The translations under genes and the position numbers were made by a program. Under the pieces are notes generated by a model, which saw only the letters and a program-made list of their open reading frames with translations, ran no database searches and had not been told where the DNA came from. From Enterococcus_G camelliae (GTDB lineage Bacteria; Bacillota; Bacilli; Lactobacillales; Enterococcaceae), in the NCBI RefSeq assembly GCF_042685105.1, contig NZ_JBHUMO010000011.1, forward strand, positions 1-61,525: 61,525 nt of DNA, written 5' to 3'. Below, piece by piece: positions 1 through 8,213 of the stretch. Each line of letters starts with the position of its first letter. The stretch's first letter is position 1.

Positions 1-456
1 GAATTTCAGGTTGCCCGCAATGGCTTTTTAATATATCTTAAGCGATTTGCGGGACTATGCACTTTTGCGCTGCAACCGTGTGTACTTTTATTCTGCCATA
101 AACAGTTTTCTATCTTTCTATGAACTCGCTCTTCAAACGTGTTTCTAAACCCATAACAAACGCTATGTCCAGTTATCGCATTCAAATAATGATTTTAAGT
201 TTGACAGTTAAAAAACAAAAATGTTCAATAAACGTTGACATACTAACGTTTATTGAACTGTTTCTTATTGAGAAAACTGCGTACTTTTTTCAATCGTTTT
301 TACTATCTTTTTTATTTTTTGGTGATAGTAAGTGATAGTCCGTATTGAATCCCGCTGACACATGCAGTTTATCTGTTAGTTTTGTGTGAGTATTCATTTA
401 TTGATCAAGGAAAAGGGAGAGATGTCAGTCATGAAATGTGTGAGATGGTTTCCTGC
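1..456. other. Intergenic region without a supported gene
   Basis: I see no convincing gene here. What it holds: a short inverted repeat CCCGCAA/TTGCGGG (14-20 and 47-53); a perfect 14-bp inverted repeat with an 8-bp spacer (223-258, listed separately); an 8-bp inverted repeat TTACTATC/GATAGTAA (300-307 and 324-331); and a direct repeat GTGATAGT spaced by 10 bp (322-329 and 332-339). A TTGACA hexamer lies at 201-206. Open frames here are short and have neither family resemblance nor a good ribosome binding site, except a 37-codon frame at 423 that runs antisense into the next gene. Confidence 0.6.
223..258. repeat. Perfect 14-bp inverted repeat with 8-bp spacer
   Basis: The left arm GTTCAATAAACGTT (223-236) is the exact reverse complement of the right arm AACGTTTATTGAAC (245-258), separated by GACATACT. 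There is no T-run after it, so it is not an ordinary terminator. A TTGACA hexamer (235-240) crosses the arm-spacer junction. Two symmetric arms around an 8-bp asymmetric centre suit either a dimeric repressor operator or a tyrosine-recombinase core site. Nothing adjacent in the window decides between them. Confidence 0.75.
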
Positions 457-1401
457 TTATAGAAGATGGAGGGATTTTGTGACTTGTTGGCAAAGAATAC
501 CATCTTCAATATATGGAAGTCCATTGGTAGAGTAGCCCATTTTTTGATAAAAGGGGAGTGCCGTTGTTTCAGCTGAGAGGACACTCTTTGAAAATCCCTG
601 AAATTGAGCATAAAGTTCGTAGATTTTTAATAAATCTGTCCCTATTTTTTTCATTCGATAGGCTTTTTTTACACAAAAACGGTCGGGTTGAATAATCTGG
701 TTTGAAAGCATTTGGTAGCGAATGGTGGCAACCGGTTCATTTTCCAATGTGCAAACCAAAAAATAGTCTGTGTCTGGTTGTTGATCTCTTAAATCAAATT
801 CATCTGCTTCATTCACTTGTTGTTCTTCAACAAAGACCTCTTTTCGGAGCTGATAAACCTTGCGTTTTAGGTCTGATGAATGACCAAAATAGACGAGATA
901 GTTGTCTAGTGGGCCATGATTTATTTGTTCATGGATTTTATAAGCTAGAAACCATTGTTTTTGACGAAAAATAGTCTGTGCATTATTGGCTCCGCTAGTT
1001 GAAGGACAAACCAACAGAAGTTTGTCTTGCAAAATCAATTGTTTTGATATTTCAGAAGCTGCCTTTTTACCATTAATTATGAATAGGGAAAGGTGTTTAT
1101 TTATCGTGAATTGCTTTAAATCATTGTACTCGGTCTTAGTGAAAGCATTGTCAGAACTTCCAATCCGGTTGAAGCTACGGTATACATCCCACAGACCTAA
1201 CTTTTTAGCTAATAATTGTTGGCATCTGTCGGCATAGGGCATCGGGAAAGGTACTTGATAAAAAGCAGAAAATAGTGGCCAAAAACGATTTCCGGTGTGA
1301 CCATAATATTCTCGCTTTTTTAAGGAGGTTGTACTAGGTGCACTACCTAAAATGAGTGTTCGAGTACTTGGTGAGACAATTGGTTGAAAGCTATTTTCCA
1401 T
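457..1401 (-). CDS. DNA-deoxyinosine (family 6 UDG-like) glycosylase fused to GNAT acetyltransferase
   Basis: The 314-residue protein has two parts. Residues about 10-160 match the uracil/hypoxanthine-DNA glycosylase fold: LGSAPS at 18-23, YYGHTGNRFW at 32-41 (Asn38 in the place of the catalytic Asn of hypoxanthine-DNA glycosylases) and the late motif PSTSGAN at 133-139. Residues about 168-310 form a GNAT N-acetyltransferase domain with an acyl-CoA loop around 249-258 (YRMKKIGTDLL) and the late FYQKMGY motif at 284-290. The glycosylase would remove deaminated purines; the acetyltransferase substrate is unknown. It is one uninterrupted frame with AGGAG about nine bases before the ATG. Both domains normally occur as separate proteins. 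It is transcribed away from the neighbouring gene at 1537. Confidence 0.75.
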   Translation of the reverse strand: MENSFQPIVSPSTRTLILGSAPSTTSLKKREYYGHTGNRFWPLFSAFYQVPFPMPYADRCQQLLAKKLGLWDVYRSFNRIGSSDNAFTKTEYNDLKQFTINKHLSLFIINGKKAASEISKQLILQDKLLLVCPSTSGANNAQTIFRQKQWFLAYKIHEQINHGPLDNYLVYFGHSSDLKRKVYQLRKEVFVEEQQVNEADEFDLRDQQPDTDYFLVCTLENEPVATIRYQMLSNQIIQPDRFCVKKAYRMKKIGTDLLKIYELYAQFQGFSKSVLSAETTALPFYQKMGYSTNGLPYIEDGILCQQVTKSLHLL

Positions 1402-1501
1402 CTCGTTGGCTCCTAATCTTCAGTAATTTTTAAAAGGAAAAAAGAGGCAGGTAGGACCAAATAGTGATTTACTTTTTCTCTTTTTCCTGTAACAATACAA
1501 T

Positions 1502-1507
1502 TATAGT
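1502..1507 (+). promoter_or_regulatory. Probable -10 element for the gene at 1537
   Basis: TATAGT lies 29 bases before the ATG at 1537. The matching -35 region is poor (TCTTTT at 1479-1484), so this is a weak call. Confidence 0.35.
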
Positions 1508-1536
1508 ACAAATGTATTCAATGATGGGGTGAACGT

Positions 1537-2589
1537 ATGAATTTTTATGATGTACTTGATTGGAGTATCTGGAAAACACTCGCAAAAGAAGTAAAGGTAC
1601 AGGTAATTAGTCAATTATTAATGTATTTTGTTAGTCCTTTAAAAAAAGTTTCTCATGTACGTTACAAGGAGTTCGCACTTGACGGAATAAAATGCCAAAC
1701 ATTTGAATTTCAAATTGATGGCGAGTGGTTTGTTTTTATTCCTGGAAATGCAGATACCATTCTCGGATGGGATGCTGGCATTAGTGGAATACCAATCACG
1801 GCTTGGCATGATAAGTTAGAGAACGAAACGAAGCAAGTGAAAAAAATAATCCAAAATTATCAATTAAAAACAAAAGATGATTGGTCAACGTTCATTAATG
1901 AATCGACAAGCCCTTTAAGAAAAAAAGATATGCCAGCAATGTTTGTTCAGAAATATTCTCAACCGATTGGGACTAGTTACATTGGCTATTTTGATCTCAT
2001 AACTGGGGAATTTAATGGGAAAAATGCAGCATTCCAATCCATTGAGAAGGAATTTCAAGCCGCATTTTCAGCACCCAAGACTTTCGAGGAAAGTTTAACA
2101 TGGCAGCAACCAAAGACATTGTATGAAAAAAATAAATTCTATGCAGCATTAAATCAAACAAAAGAGGTTTATGAGATTTATACGCATCAGCTTTGTAGTT
2201 TTCACGAACTAAAAGAACAGCTCAATAGCCAAGTATACGAACTACTCGATGAAGATCAGTGGGAATACGTTGTGGGGGCTGGAAGTCGGAAATTATTCCG
2301 CTGGGGAAGTATGGTAAGTTGTGATACTCCTGTTCAAAAAGAGTTTGTTGAACAGATGATTGCTCACGAAAATATGTTTGGCCTTTTATTTTCATCCCAG
2401 AATAATGGCTGGGAGTTAACAGATTCACTCAACTTAAAAGGAGAAAAGTGGGAAAGAACGGGTCTGTCCTTATTGGATTTACTTCCGCAGGCTAGCTATT
2501 ACCGATCAAGACACAGCTTTGACCGGGATGAACAGTTGTCACCACTGGACTACGTTTATCGAAAGGCAATTATCATTCGTTCAGAGTAA
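1537..2589 (+). CDS. Hypothetical protein with formylglycine-generating-enzyme-like C-terminus
   Basis: A 350-residue protein starting at ATG behind GGGGTGA. I do not recognise the N-terminal two thirds. Around residues 238-260 the run DQWEYVVGAGSRKLFRWG resembles the WEYAARGG...PWG core of the sulfatase-modifying factor (FGE) fold, and the end YRKAIIIR resembles the G(F/Y)R-x-V/I-R terminus of that fold. There is no signal peptide or membrane segment, so it is probably cytosolic. It stands alone: the alaS promoter starts on its stop codon, and the upstream gene points the other way. FGE-like folds often lack enzyme activity, so no reaction is assigned. Confidence 0.5.
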   Translation: MNFYDVLDWSIWKTLAKEVKVQVISQLLMYFVSPLKKVSHVRYKEFALDGIKCQTFEFQIDGEWFVFIPGNADTILGWDAGISGIPITAWHDKLENETKQVKKIIQNYQLKTKDDWSTFINESTSPLRKKDMPAMFVQKYSQPIGTSYIGYFDLITGEFNGKNAAFQSIEKEFQAAFSAPKTFEESLTWQQPKTLYEKNKFYAALNQTKEVYEIYTHQLCSFHELKEQLNSQVYELLDEDQWEYVVGAGSRKLFRWGSMVSCDTPVQKEFVEQMIAHENMFGLLFSSQNNGWELTDSLNLKGEKWERTGLSLLDLLPQASYYRSRHSFDRDEQLSPLDYVYRKAIIIRSE

Positions 2590-2618
2590 TTGACAATTCT
2601 GCTTATTTTCGCTATACT
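2590..2618 (+). promoter_or_regulatory. alaS promoter
   Basis: TTGACA (2590-2595), a 17-bp spacer and TATACT (2613-2618). This near-consensus sigma-A promoter begins on the last base of the previous stop codon and precedes the T-box leader. Transcription is expected to begin around 2625. Confidence 0.85.
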
Positions 2619-2624
2619 TCACAA

Positions 2625-2838
2625 GGTAGCAAAAGGATATGGCTTATTGACGACAAGAGAGTTCTTCAATGGTGAAAGAGAACAAAAAATAAGTTGCTCC
2701 CTTTTTAAAGTTCAATGGAAACATTGACGTTACTCTGCGTTAAAGAGTGTTTAGAGAGGTAATGATTGGAACATCATTGCAAACAAGGTGGTACCGCGTA
2801 TGAACGTCCTTGTCTGCAAGGGTGTTTTTTATTTTTTT
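2625..2838 (+). promoter_or_regulatory. T-box riboswitch (Ala) with terminator, upstream of alaS
   Basis: The conserved T-box sequence AAGGTGGTACCGCG is at 2785-2798. Stem I can be built from AAAAGG (2631-2636) with CCTTTT (2700-2705) and GCTTATT (2642-2648) with AATAAGT (2688-2694). The internal loop then exposes GCT at 2696-2698, an alanine specifier codon that fits the downstream gene. The terminator pairs 2777-2788 with 2808-2819 and is followed by a T-rich run (2825-2837). By T-box logic, uncharged tRNA-Ala pairs with the specifier and with the GGTACC-containing bulge and favours antitermination. Confidence 0.93.
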
Positions 2839-2861
2839 ATAAATTGAAAGTGGGGAAAATG

Positions 2862-5504
2862 ATGAAACAACTAACAAGTGCACAAGTAAGACAGCTTTTT
2901 CTAGATTTTTTTCGTTCAAAAGGACATACCGTTGAGCCAAGTGCATCGCTTATACCAGTAAATGACCCAACTTTATTGTGGATCAATTCTGGTGTTGCAA
3001 CATTAAAAAAATATTTTGATGGAAGTGTTGTCCCTGAAAATCCAAGAATCACAAATGCACAGAAATCAATCCGAACCAATGATATTGAAAATGTTGGTAA
3101 AACCGCACGTCATCACACGATGTTTGAAATGCTTGGGAATTTTTCAATTGGCGATTATTTCAAAGAAGAAGCGATACATTGGGCTTGGGAATTTTTAACT
3201 TCGCCTGAATGGTTGGCATTTGAAGCCGAAAAATTGTATGTGACTGTCTATCCAAAAGACTCAGAGGCGAAACGAATTTGGTCTGAAGAAATTGGCCTTT
3301 CGCCGGAGCATATCGTTGAGGTAGAAGATAATTTTTGGGATATTGGTGCAGGTCCAAGTGGTCCAGATAGTGAAATATTCTATGACCGTGGTCCCGCATA
3401 TCTTGACATAGCCGAAGATGATCCAGAAAATTATCCTGGTGGGGAAAATGAACGCTATTTAGAAATTTGGAACCTTGTCTTCTCAGAATTTAATCATAAA
3501 CCTGATGACACTTACGAACCTTTACCACATAAAAATATTGATACTGGGATGGGGCTTGAAAGAGTGGTTTCTATTATCCAGGACGCCCCTACTAACTTTG
3601 AAACAGATTTGTTTTTACCAATCATCCACAAAGTAGAAGAATTGAGCCAAAGCATTCATTATGGGGATAGTTTGCAGACAGATATCTCCTTTAAAGTGAT
3701 TGCTGACCATATCCGTGCGTTGTCATTTGCAATTGGAGATGGAGCCCTTCCTTCAAATGAAGGTCGAGGCTATGTCCTACGTCGCCTTCTTCGACGAGCA
3801 GTCATGCACGGACAAAAACTGGGTATTCAACAAGCGTTTTTATACAAATTGGTTCCAGTTGTTGGTCATATCATGGAAAGTTATTACCCTGAGGTTCTTC
3901 AGCAACAAGTCTTTATTGAAAAAGTGGTTCGGAATGAAGAAGAACGATTCCACGAAACGATTAATGAAGGCTTAGCTATTTTAAATGAAGTCATTGAACA
4001 AGTGAAAACTGAACAGGGCTCGACGCTCAAAGGAAAAGATATTTTCAAACTTTATGATACGTATGGCTTTCCAGTTGAATTAACAGAGGAAGTCGCCGAA
4101 GATGCTGGTTTGAAAGTAGATCATGCCGGTTTTGAAATAGAAATGCAAGCTCAACGTGACCGCGCAAGAGCAGGTCGTTCAAAGGAACTATCCATGGGCG
4201 TACAATCAAACCTTTTGACCGATATTAAAGTAGAAAGTCATTATGTTGGTTATTCCAATCTTGAAGTAAAATCAGAACTGCTATTGATTATTAACGAGGA
4301 TGAATTAGTAAGCAAAATTACAGAAGGCTCCGCCCAATTAATTTTTGCAGAAACGCCTTTTTATGCGGAAATGGGTGGACAAGTTGCGGATAATGGTATC
4401 ATCGTCAATAGTGAAGGAATGATTGTGGCCGAAGTAACCGATGTTAAGAAAGCACCAAACGGACAATTTCTTCATACAGTTACTGTAAAAGGTCCTCTTT
4501 CAGAAGGTACTGACTATTTCTTGCAAGTCGATTTAGGGAAACATAACAAAACCATTAAAAATCATACTGCTACCCATATGCTGCACAAAGCTTTAAAAGA
4601 GGTATTAGGTTCACATGCCAACCAAGCTGGCTCATTGGTAGCGCCAGAACATTTACGGTTTGACTTCACTCATTTTGGACAAGTGACGACAGAAGAACTC
4701 ATCAAAATGGAGCAAATTGTCAACGAAAAGATTTGGGAAGCCTTACCAGTTGTCACGATTGAAACCGATATTGACTCAGCAAAAGCTATGGGCGCTATGG
4801 CCTTATTTGGAGAAAAGTATGGTCATGATGTTCGCGTCGTGAATATCTCCGATTGGTCAATTGAACTTTGTGGAGGAAACCATGTCAAAAACACCGAAGA
4901 TATTGGTTTGTTTAAAATCGTTTCCGAGTCAGGAATTGGGGCTGGTGTACGTCGGATTGAAGCAGTAACCAGTAAGGAAGCTTATCTGATGTTCCGTGAT
5001 CAAGAAGAAAAACTGCAACAAGTCGCTGCCTTGGTAAAATCACCACAAATCAAAGAAACCGTGAACAAAGTGGATCAAATGCAACAACAAATGAAAGAAA
5101 TTCAAAAAGAAAATGATCTGCTCGCTACTAAGTTAGCCAATCAACAAGCTAGTACGATTTTTACAAATATTCAAGAATGCAATGGCATTAGCTATATCGC
5201 TGCACAAGTTCATGTGAAAGATATGAATCAATTACGTCAATTGGCTGATCAATGGAAACAAAAGACCATTTCTGATATTTTGGTATTGGCAACTGCTGCT
5301 GATCAAAAAGTCAATTTATTAGTTGCGATGAATGACAAAGCAATTGAAAAAGGATTCAAAGCAGGTGATTTGATTCGCGCCATCGCACCGAAAGTCAGTG
5401 GTAATGGCGGTGGTCGACCTGATATGGCACAAGCAGGTGGCAAAAATCCAGCCGGTATTCCTGAAGCCTTAGAAGCTGTTAAGTCATGGCTCATGGCGAA
5501 CTAA
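2862..5504 (+). CDS. alaS: Alanyl-tRNA synthetase
   Basis: Class II synthetase that charges tRNA-Ala in the cytosol; 880 residues, the usual length. The N-terminal catalytic core begins QVRQLFLDFFRSKGH. The editing domain has the zinc motif HTATH (about residues 567-571) and CGGNH (about 669-673), and the C-terminal DHHA1-type domain ends the protein. The ATG at 2862 follows GGGG with six bases between. The frame is open from 2766, but that extension lies inside the T-box antiterminator and cannot be the real start. Expression should be controlled by the alanine-specific T-box. It appears monocistronic. Confidence 0.97.
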   Translation: MKQLTSAQVRQLFLDFFRSKGHTVEPSASLIPVNDPTLLWINSGVATLKKYFDGSVVPENPRITNAQKSIRTNDIENVGKTARHHTMFEMLGNFSIGDYFKEEAIHWAWEFLTSPEWLAFEAEKLYVTVYPKDSEAKRIWSEEIGLSPEHIVEVEDNFWDIGAGPSGPDSEIFYDRGPAYLDIAEDDPENYPGGENERYLEIWNLVFSEFNHKPDDTYEPLPHKNIDTGMGLERVVSIIQDAPTNFETDLFLPIIHKVEELSQSIHYGDSLQTDISFKVIADHIRALSFAIGDGALPSNEGRGYVLRRLLRRAVMHGQKLGIQQAFLYKLVPVVGHIMESYYPEVLQQQVFIEKVVRNEEERFHETINEGLAILNEVIEQVKTEQGSTLKGKDIFKLYDTYGFPVELTEEVAEDAGLKVDHAGFEIEMQAQRDRARAGRSKELSMGVQSNLLTDIKVESHYVGYSNLEVKSELLLIINEDELVSKITEGSAQLIFAETPFYAEMGGQVADNGIIVNSEGMIVAEVTDVKKAPNGQFLHTVTVKGPLSEGTDYFLQVDLGKHNKTIKNHTATHMLHKALKEVLGSHANQAGSLVAPEHLRFDFTHFGQVTTEELIKMEQIVNEKIWEALPVVTIETDIDSAKAMGAMALFGEKYGHDVRVVNISDWSIELCGGNHVKNTEDIGLFKIVSESGIGAGVRRIEAVTSKEAYLMFRDQEEKLQQVAALVKSPQIKETVNKVDQMQQQMKEIQKENDLLATKLANQQASTIFTNIQECNGISYIAAQVHVKDMNQLRQLADQWKQKTISDILVLATAADQKVNLLVAMNDKAIEKGFKAGDLIRAIAPKVSGNGGGRPDMAQAGGKNPAGIPEALEAVKSWLMAN

Positions 5505-5668
5505 CGAAATTGTAAGAATAAAAAAAGGGTTGTTATAGAAGAATAGAATAAGGAAATACCCGAATAATTAATATTATCAAGGCTTGATTGTTTCTTTTTA
5601 CGGAGAAAATCTAAACTGTAGCGTTCTTTTTGATAAGTTGATTTCCGGTTTTCCTTATTTGTTCTCTT

Positions 5669-5697
5669 CTGTCACAATCTCTTTTTTATGTTATAAT
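5669..5697 (+). promoter_or_regulatory. Probable cls promoter
   Basis: CTGTCA (5669-5674), a 17-bp spacer and TATAAT (5692-5697). The -10 is perfect and the -35 is moderate. It lies 65 bases before the chosen start of the cardiolipin synthase gene. Confidence 0.6.
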
Positions 5698-5726
5698 TTC
5701 TGTAATGTTTTGGCTTGCTTTTGGGG

Positions 5727-5747
5727 GTAACTAATTTTTTTAGTTAC
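5727..5747 (+). repeat. 8-bp hairpin in the cls leader
   Basis: GTAACTAA (5727-5734) and TTAGTTAC (5740-5747) are perfect reverse complements with a five-base T loop. The hairpin ends three bases before the AGGAGG ribosome binding site (5751-5756). It could affect message stability or translation. It has no T-run after it, so it is not a terminator. Confidence 0.6.
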
Positions 5748-5762
5748 GATAGGAGGAGTAGA

Positions 5763-7229
5763 ATGGTAATAAAGATGAATATGAGTTTGTTATACAATGT
5801 CATTATTGCATTAATCATGCTGAATACGATTGGGGCTTTTGTGACCGTTTTTCGTCGACCGCGCTCAATTGCGAGTGTTTTCGCATGGATGATGACGTTA
5901 GTTTTTTTCCCAGTTTTTGGGTTTATTTTGTATATCTTTTGTGGGCGTGGGATTGATGGAGAAGCAATGTATCGCTTTAAAGATACCCATCGAAAACGGA
6001 TTCGCGAAATTAATCAATTGATAAAAGAGAACAACCGTCATTATCATCAGACCGTTAAAACCGTCGAATCTCAGTTGTTAAATAATTATTTCAACAATGT
6101 GGAAGAGTCTCCTTTAACCAAGGGGAACAAAGTCGACTTTTTTATTGATGGGAAAGAGAAATTTGAAGCACTTTTTAAGGATATCAGAGCGGCTAAGGAA
6201 ACAGTTCATGTAGAGTATTACGCATTTTTTGATGACCACATTGGCAATCAGTTTTTAAATTTATTGATTGAAAAAGCCGAAGAAGGCGTGGAAGTTCGCT
6301 TAGTATTTGATCCTTGGGGTGGAAAGACAACAATCAAATTTTTTGCTCCATTGGTTCAAGCTGGTGGCAAAGTACTGCCTTTTATTACTTCGCGAAATAT
6401 TATCCGTAAAACAAGACTAAATTACCATTTACATCGTAAAATTGTTGTGGTTGATGGCAAGATTGGTTGGACTGGTGGTTTTAATGTAGGCGATCAATAC
6501 CTAGGTGGAAGTAAAAAATTTGGATATTGGCGCGATACTCATGCAAGAATTGTTGGAACTGCTTCATTCAGCTTACAAGAAATATTCATCAAAGACTGGA
6601 ATGCCTCCGTTAAGAGAGATTCCCAAATGATGGAATATGATGCGCGCTACTTTACAATACCAACAAAAGAAGAATCAGGCGATGTGACAATGCAGATTGT
6701 TGCAGATGGACCTGATACGGAAGAACAAATCCTTAAAGGTGGCTTTATAAAGATGTTATTAGGTGCCGAAAAGAGAGTTTGGATTCAAACCCCTTATCTC
6801 ATACCTGATGATTCGATGATTGCGGCACTTGTGATAGCTGTCCGTTCTGGAATTGATGTTCGGATTATGATTCCATGCATGCCAGATCATCCGTTTATTT
6901 ACCGTGCAACCCAGCATTATGCAAATTATCTTCAAAAAAGGGGCGTAAAAATTTATATTTATAATAATGGATTCATTCACGCTAAAACGTTAATCATGGA
7001 TGAGACAATTTCAAGTTTTGGCACCACTAATCAGGATATTAGAAGTTATGCCTTAAACTTTGAAGTCAGTGCGTTTGCATACAATCAAGAAGTGAATTGT
7101 GCATTGGCAACCATTTTTGAAAATGATATGAAGCATTCTGTCGAGTTGACGCGAGAAATGATTCGCAATCAATCACGATGGTTACGTTTCAAACAAAATT
7201 TTTCCAGATTGCTTTCGCCGATTTTATAG
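5763..7229 (+). CDS. cls: Cardiolipin synthase
   Basis: Membrane phospholipase-D-family enzyme that condenses two phosphatidylglycerols to cardiolipin and glycerol; 488 residues. Two N-terminal membrane segments (about 7-25 and 37-58) precede two phospholipase D domains. Each has an HKD motif: HRKIVVVD near residue 224 and HAKTLIMD near 405, the second followed by GTTN. The ATG at 5763 sits six bases after AGGAGG; the frame extends further upstream without a ribosome binding site. The gene converges with and overlaps the RNase H-like gene by six bases. An isolated Cls is common in this group. Confidence 0.93.
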   Translation: MVIKMNMSLLYNVIIALIMLNTIGAFVTVFRRPRSIASVFAWMMTLVFFPVFGFILYIFCGRGIDGEAMYRFKDTHRKRIREINQLIKENNRHYHQTVKTVESQLLNNYFNNVEESPLTKGNKVDFFIDGKEKFEALFKDIRAAKETVHVEYYAFFDDHIGNQFLNLLIEKAEEGVEVRLVFDPWGGKTTIKFFAPLVQAGGKVLPFITSRNIIRKTRLNYHLHRKIVVVDGKIGWTGGFNVGDQYLGGSKKFGYWRDTHARIVGTASFSLQEIFIKDWNASVKRDSQMMEYDARYFTIPTKEESGDVTMQIVADGPDTEEQILKGGFIKMLLGAEKRVWIQTPYLIPDDSMIAALVIAVRSGIDVRIMIPCMPDHPFIYRATQHYANYLQKRGVKIYIYNNGFIHAKTLIMDETISSFGTTNQDIRSYALNFEVSAFAYNQEVNCALATIFENDMKHSVELTREMIRNQSRWLRFKQNFSRLLSPIL

Positions 7230-7628
7230 GTTTAATGCTTTTTTTAGTCCCTGTCTGGCCAAATTGTCCGCACCCTTGTTGTTTGCCTCTGGAATCCATT
7301 TTAAGAATAAAAGAGGAAAAAATGCTAATTTTGTTATAATCTCATCAACGATAAAGAGAAAATCAGGGTTTTTTGTAAATCTTTTGGCAATCGTTTGTTC
7401 TACCAATTTGCTATCTGTATAGATGGTTATGAATTGTTCGTTTAAATTGTTTTCAAGTAAATAGTCTAATAAAGACAATAAGACAGCAAATTCTGCTTGA
7501 TGATTGGTAAAGAGTTGCGGCAGCGCGAATGATTTTTGAACATATGTATCGTTGCCTGTAATCATAAATCCTCCGCCACTTGGACCAGGATTCCCCTTGG
7601 TTGAAGCATCGATATGTATTTTTAACAT
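7224..7628 (-). CDS. RNase HI-family protein
   Basis: A 134-residue RNase H fold protein. The four acidic catalytic positions are visible: Asp7 (DAST), Glu46 (HQAEF), Asp72 (YTDSK) and Asp121 (GADNLAR). It should therefore bind two metal ions and cleave the RNA strand of RNA-DNA hybrids. It lacks the N-terminal hybrid-binding domain of RnhA-type Firmicute enzymes and resembles the short RNase HI-like proteins of lactobacilli and enterococci. It runs convergent to cls and divergent from the EbsA-like gene. Confidence 0.85.
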   Translation of the reverse strand: MLKIHIDASTKGNPGPSGGGFMITGNDTYVQKSFALPQLFTNHQAEFAVLLSLLDYLLENNLNEQFITIYTDSKLVEQTIAKRFTKNPDFLFIVDEIITKLAFFPLLFLKWIPEANNKGADNLARQGLKKALNL

Positions 7629-7702
7629 TGAATAATCACCTTTTTCTTTTTTGTATGTCTATAATCTATAAAAAAGCATTGTTTGCTTAAGGAGTTTTAT
7701 GC

Positions 7703-8098
7703 ATGTCATCTCAAAAAAAATTTCATTGGCAACCTGAAACAGCTACTAGTCTCATTTTCTGGTCGTTTGCCTTTTTTCTATTCTTCTTTAGTTTGGTAAT
7801 GGCTTTGGAAAATACTAGACCCTACCCAGCTAGTATCGGATTGACCATCTTTTCACTTCTTTTTATGTGTATTGGTTGGAACAGAAAAATTATACTTGAA
7901 AAGAATCATTTAAGAATTATCTATGCTCGGTTTTGGAAAAAGAAAGACTTGCCTTTAACTAGCATTGTGACCATTCAACAAGTCAGCAATCATGTATCGA
8001 TTCGTTTAGAAAACGAAGCATTTTTATGTAAAATGTCGAAAAAAACAAGAACTCGTTTTTTCGAGGAATGGGAAAAAATTGAAAACGGTAGGTCTTAA
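7703..8098 (+). CDS. ebsA: EbsA-family membrane protein
   Basis: A 131-residue protein with two closely spaced membrane segments (about 16-36 and 43-61) and a basic cytosolic tail. The start FHWQPETATSLIFWS, the ALENTRPYP segment and YARFWKKK resemble the enterococcal EbsA family, first named from mutants affecting the surface binding substance for pheromone plasmids and often labelled pore-forming. The biochemical role is not established. The ATG at 7703 is eight bases after AAGGAG; an ATG four bases earlier is in another frame. The symbol rests on my recognition of the family and should be confirmed by search. Confidence 0.65.
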   Translation: MSSQKKFHWQPETATSLIFWSFAFFLFFFSLVMALENTRPYPASIGLTIFSLLFMCIGWNRKIILEKNHLRIIYARFWKKKDLPLTSIVTIQQVSNHVSIRLENEAFLCKMSKKTRTRFFEEWEKIENGRS

Positions 8099-8141
8099 TT
8101 TTAAGATTCTACTGTTTTTTTGATGAAAAAAAAATAATATT

Positions 8142-8150
8142 TGCTATAAT
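8142..8150 (+). promoter_or_regulatory. Extended -10 promoter for fhs
   Basis: TGCTATAAT is an extended -10 element (TGn before TATAAT). The best -35 candidate TTGATG (8120-8125) is 19 bases upstream. The message would carry a leader of about 60 bases before fhs. Confidence 0.6.
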
Positions 8151-8213
8151 AGTCCTATATTAACGATTTAATTTTTTTAGAAATACAATAATGTTCGTAT
8201 AATGGAGGAACGT

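Noticed and set aside
423..536. 37-codon + strand frame behind AAGGGAGAG
   Set aside because: It overlaps the 3' end of the glycosylase-GNAT gene in antisense and has no family resemblance.
2766..2861. N-terminal extension of alaS by 32 codons
   Set aside because: It lies in the T-box antiterminator and terminator; the ribosome binding site and family N-terminus place the start at 2862.
5576..5588. ATCAAGGCTTGAT palindrome after alaS as a terminator
   Set aside because: The stem would have at most four base pairs with a real loop, and the T-run is weak.
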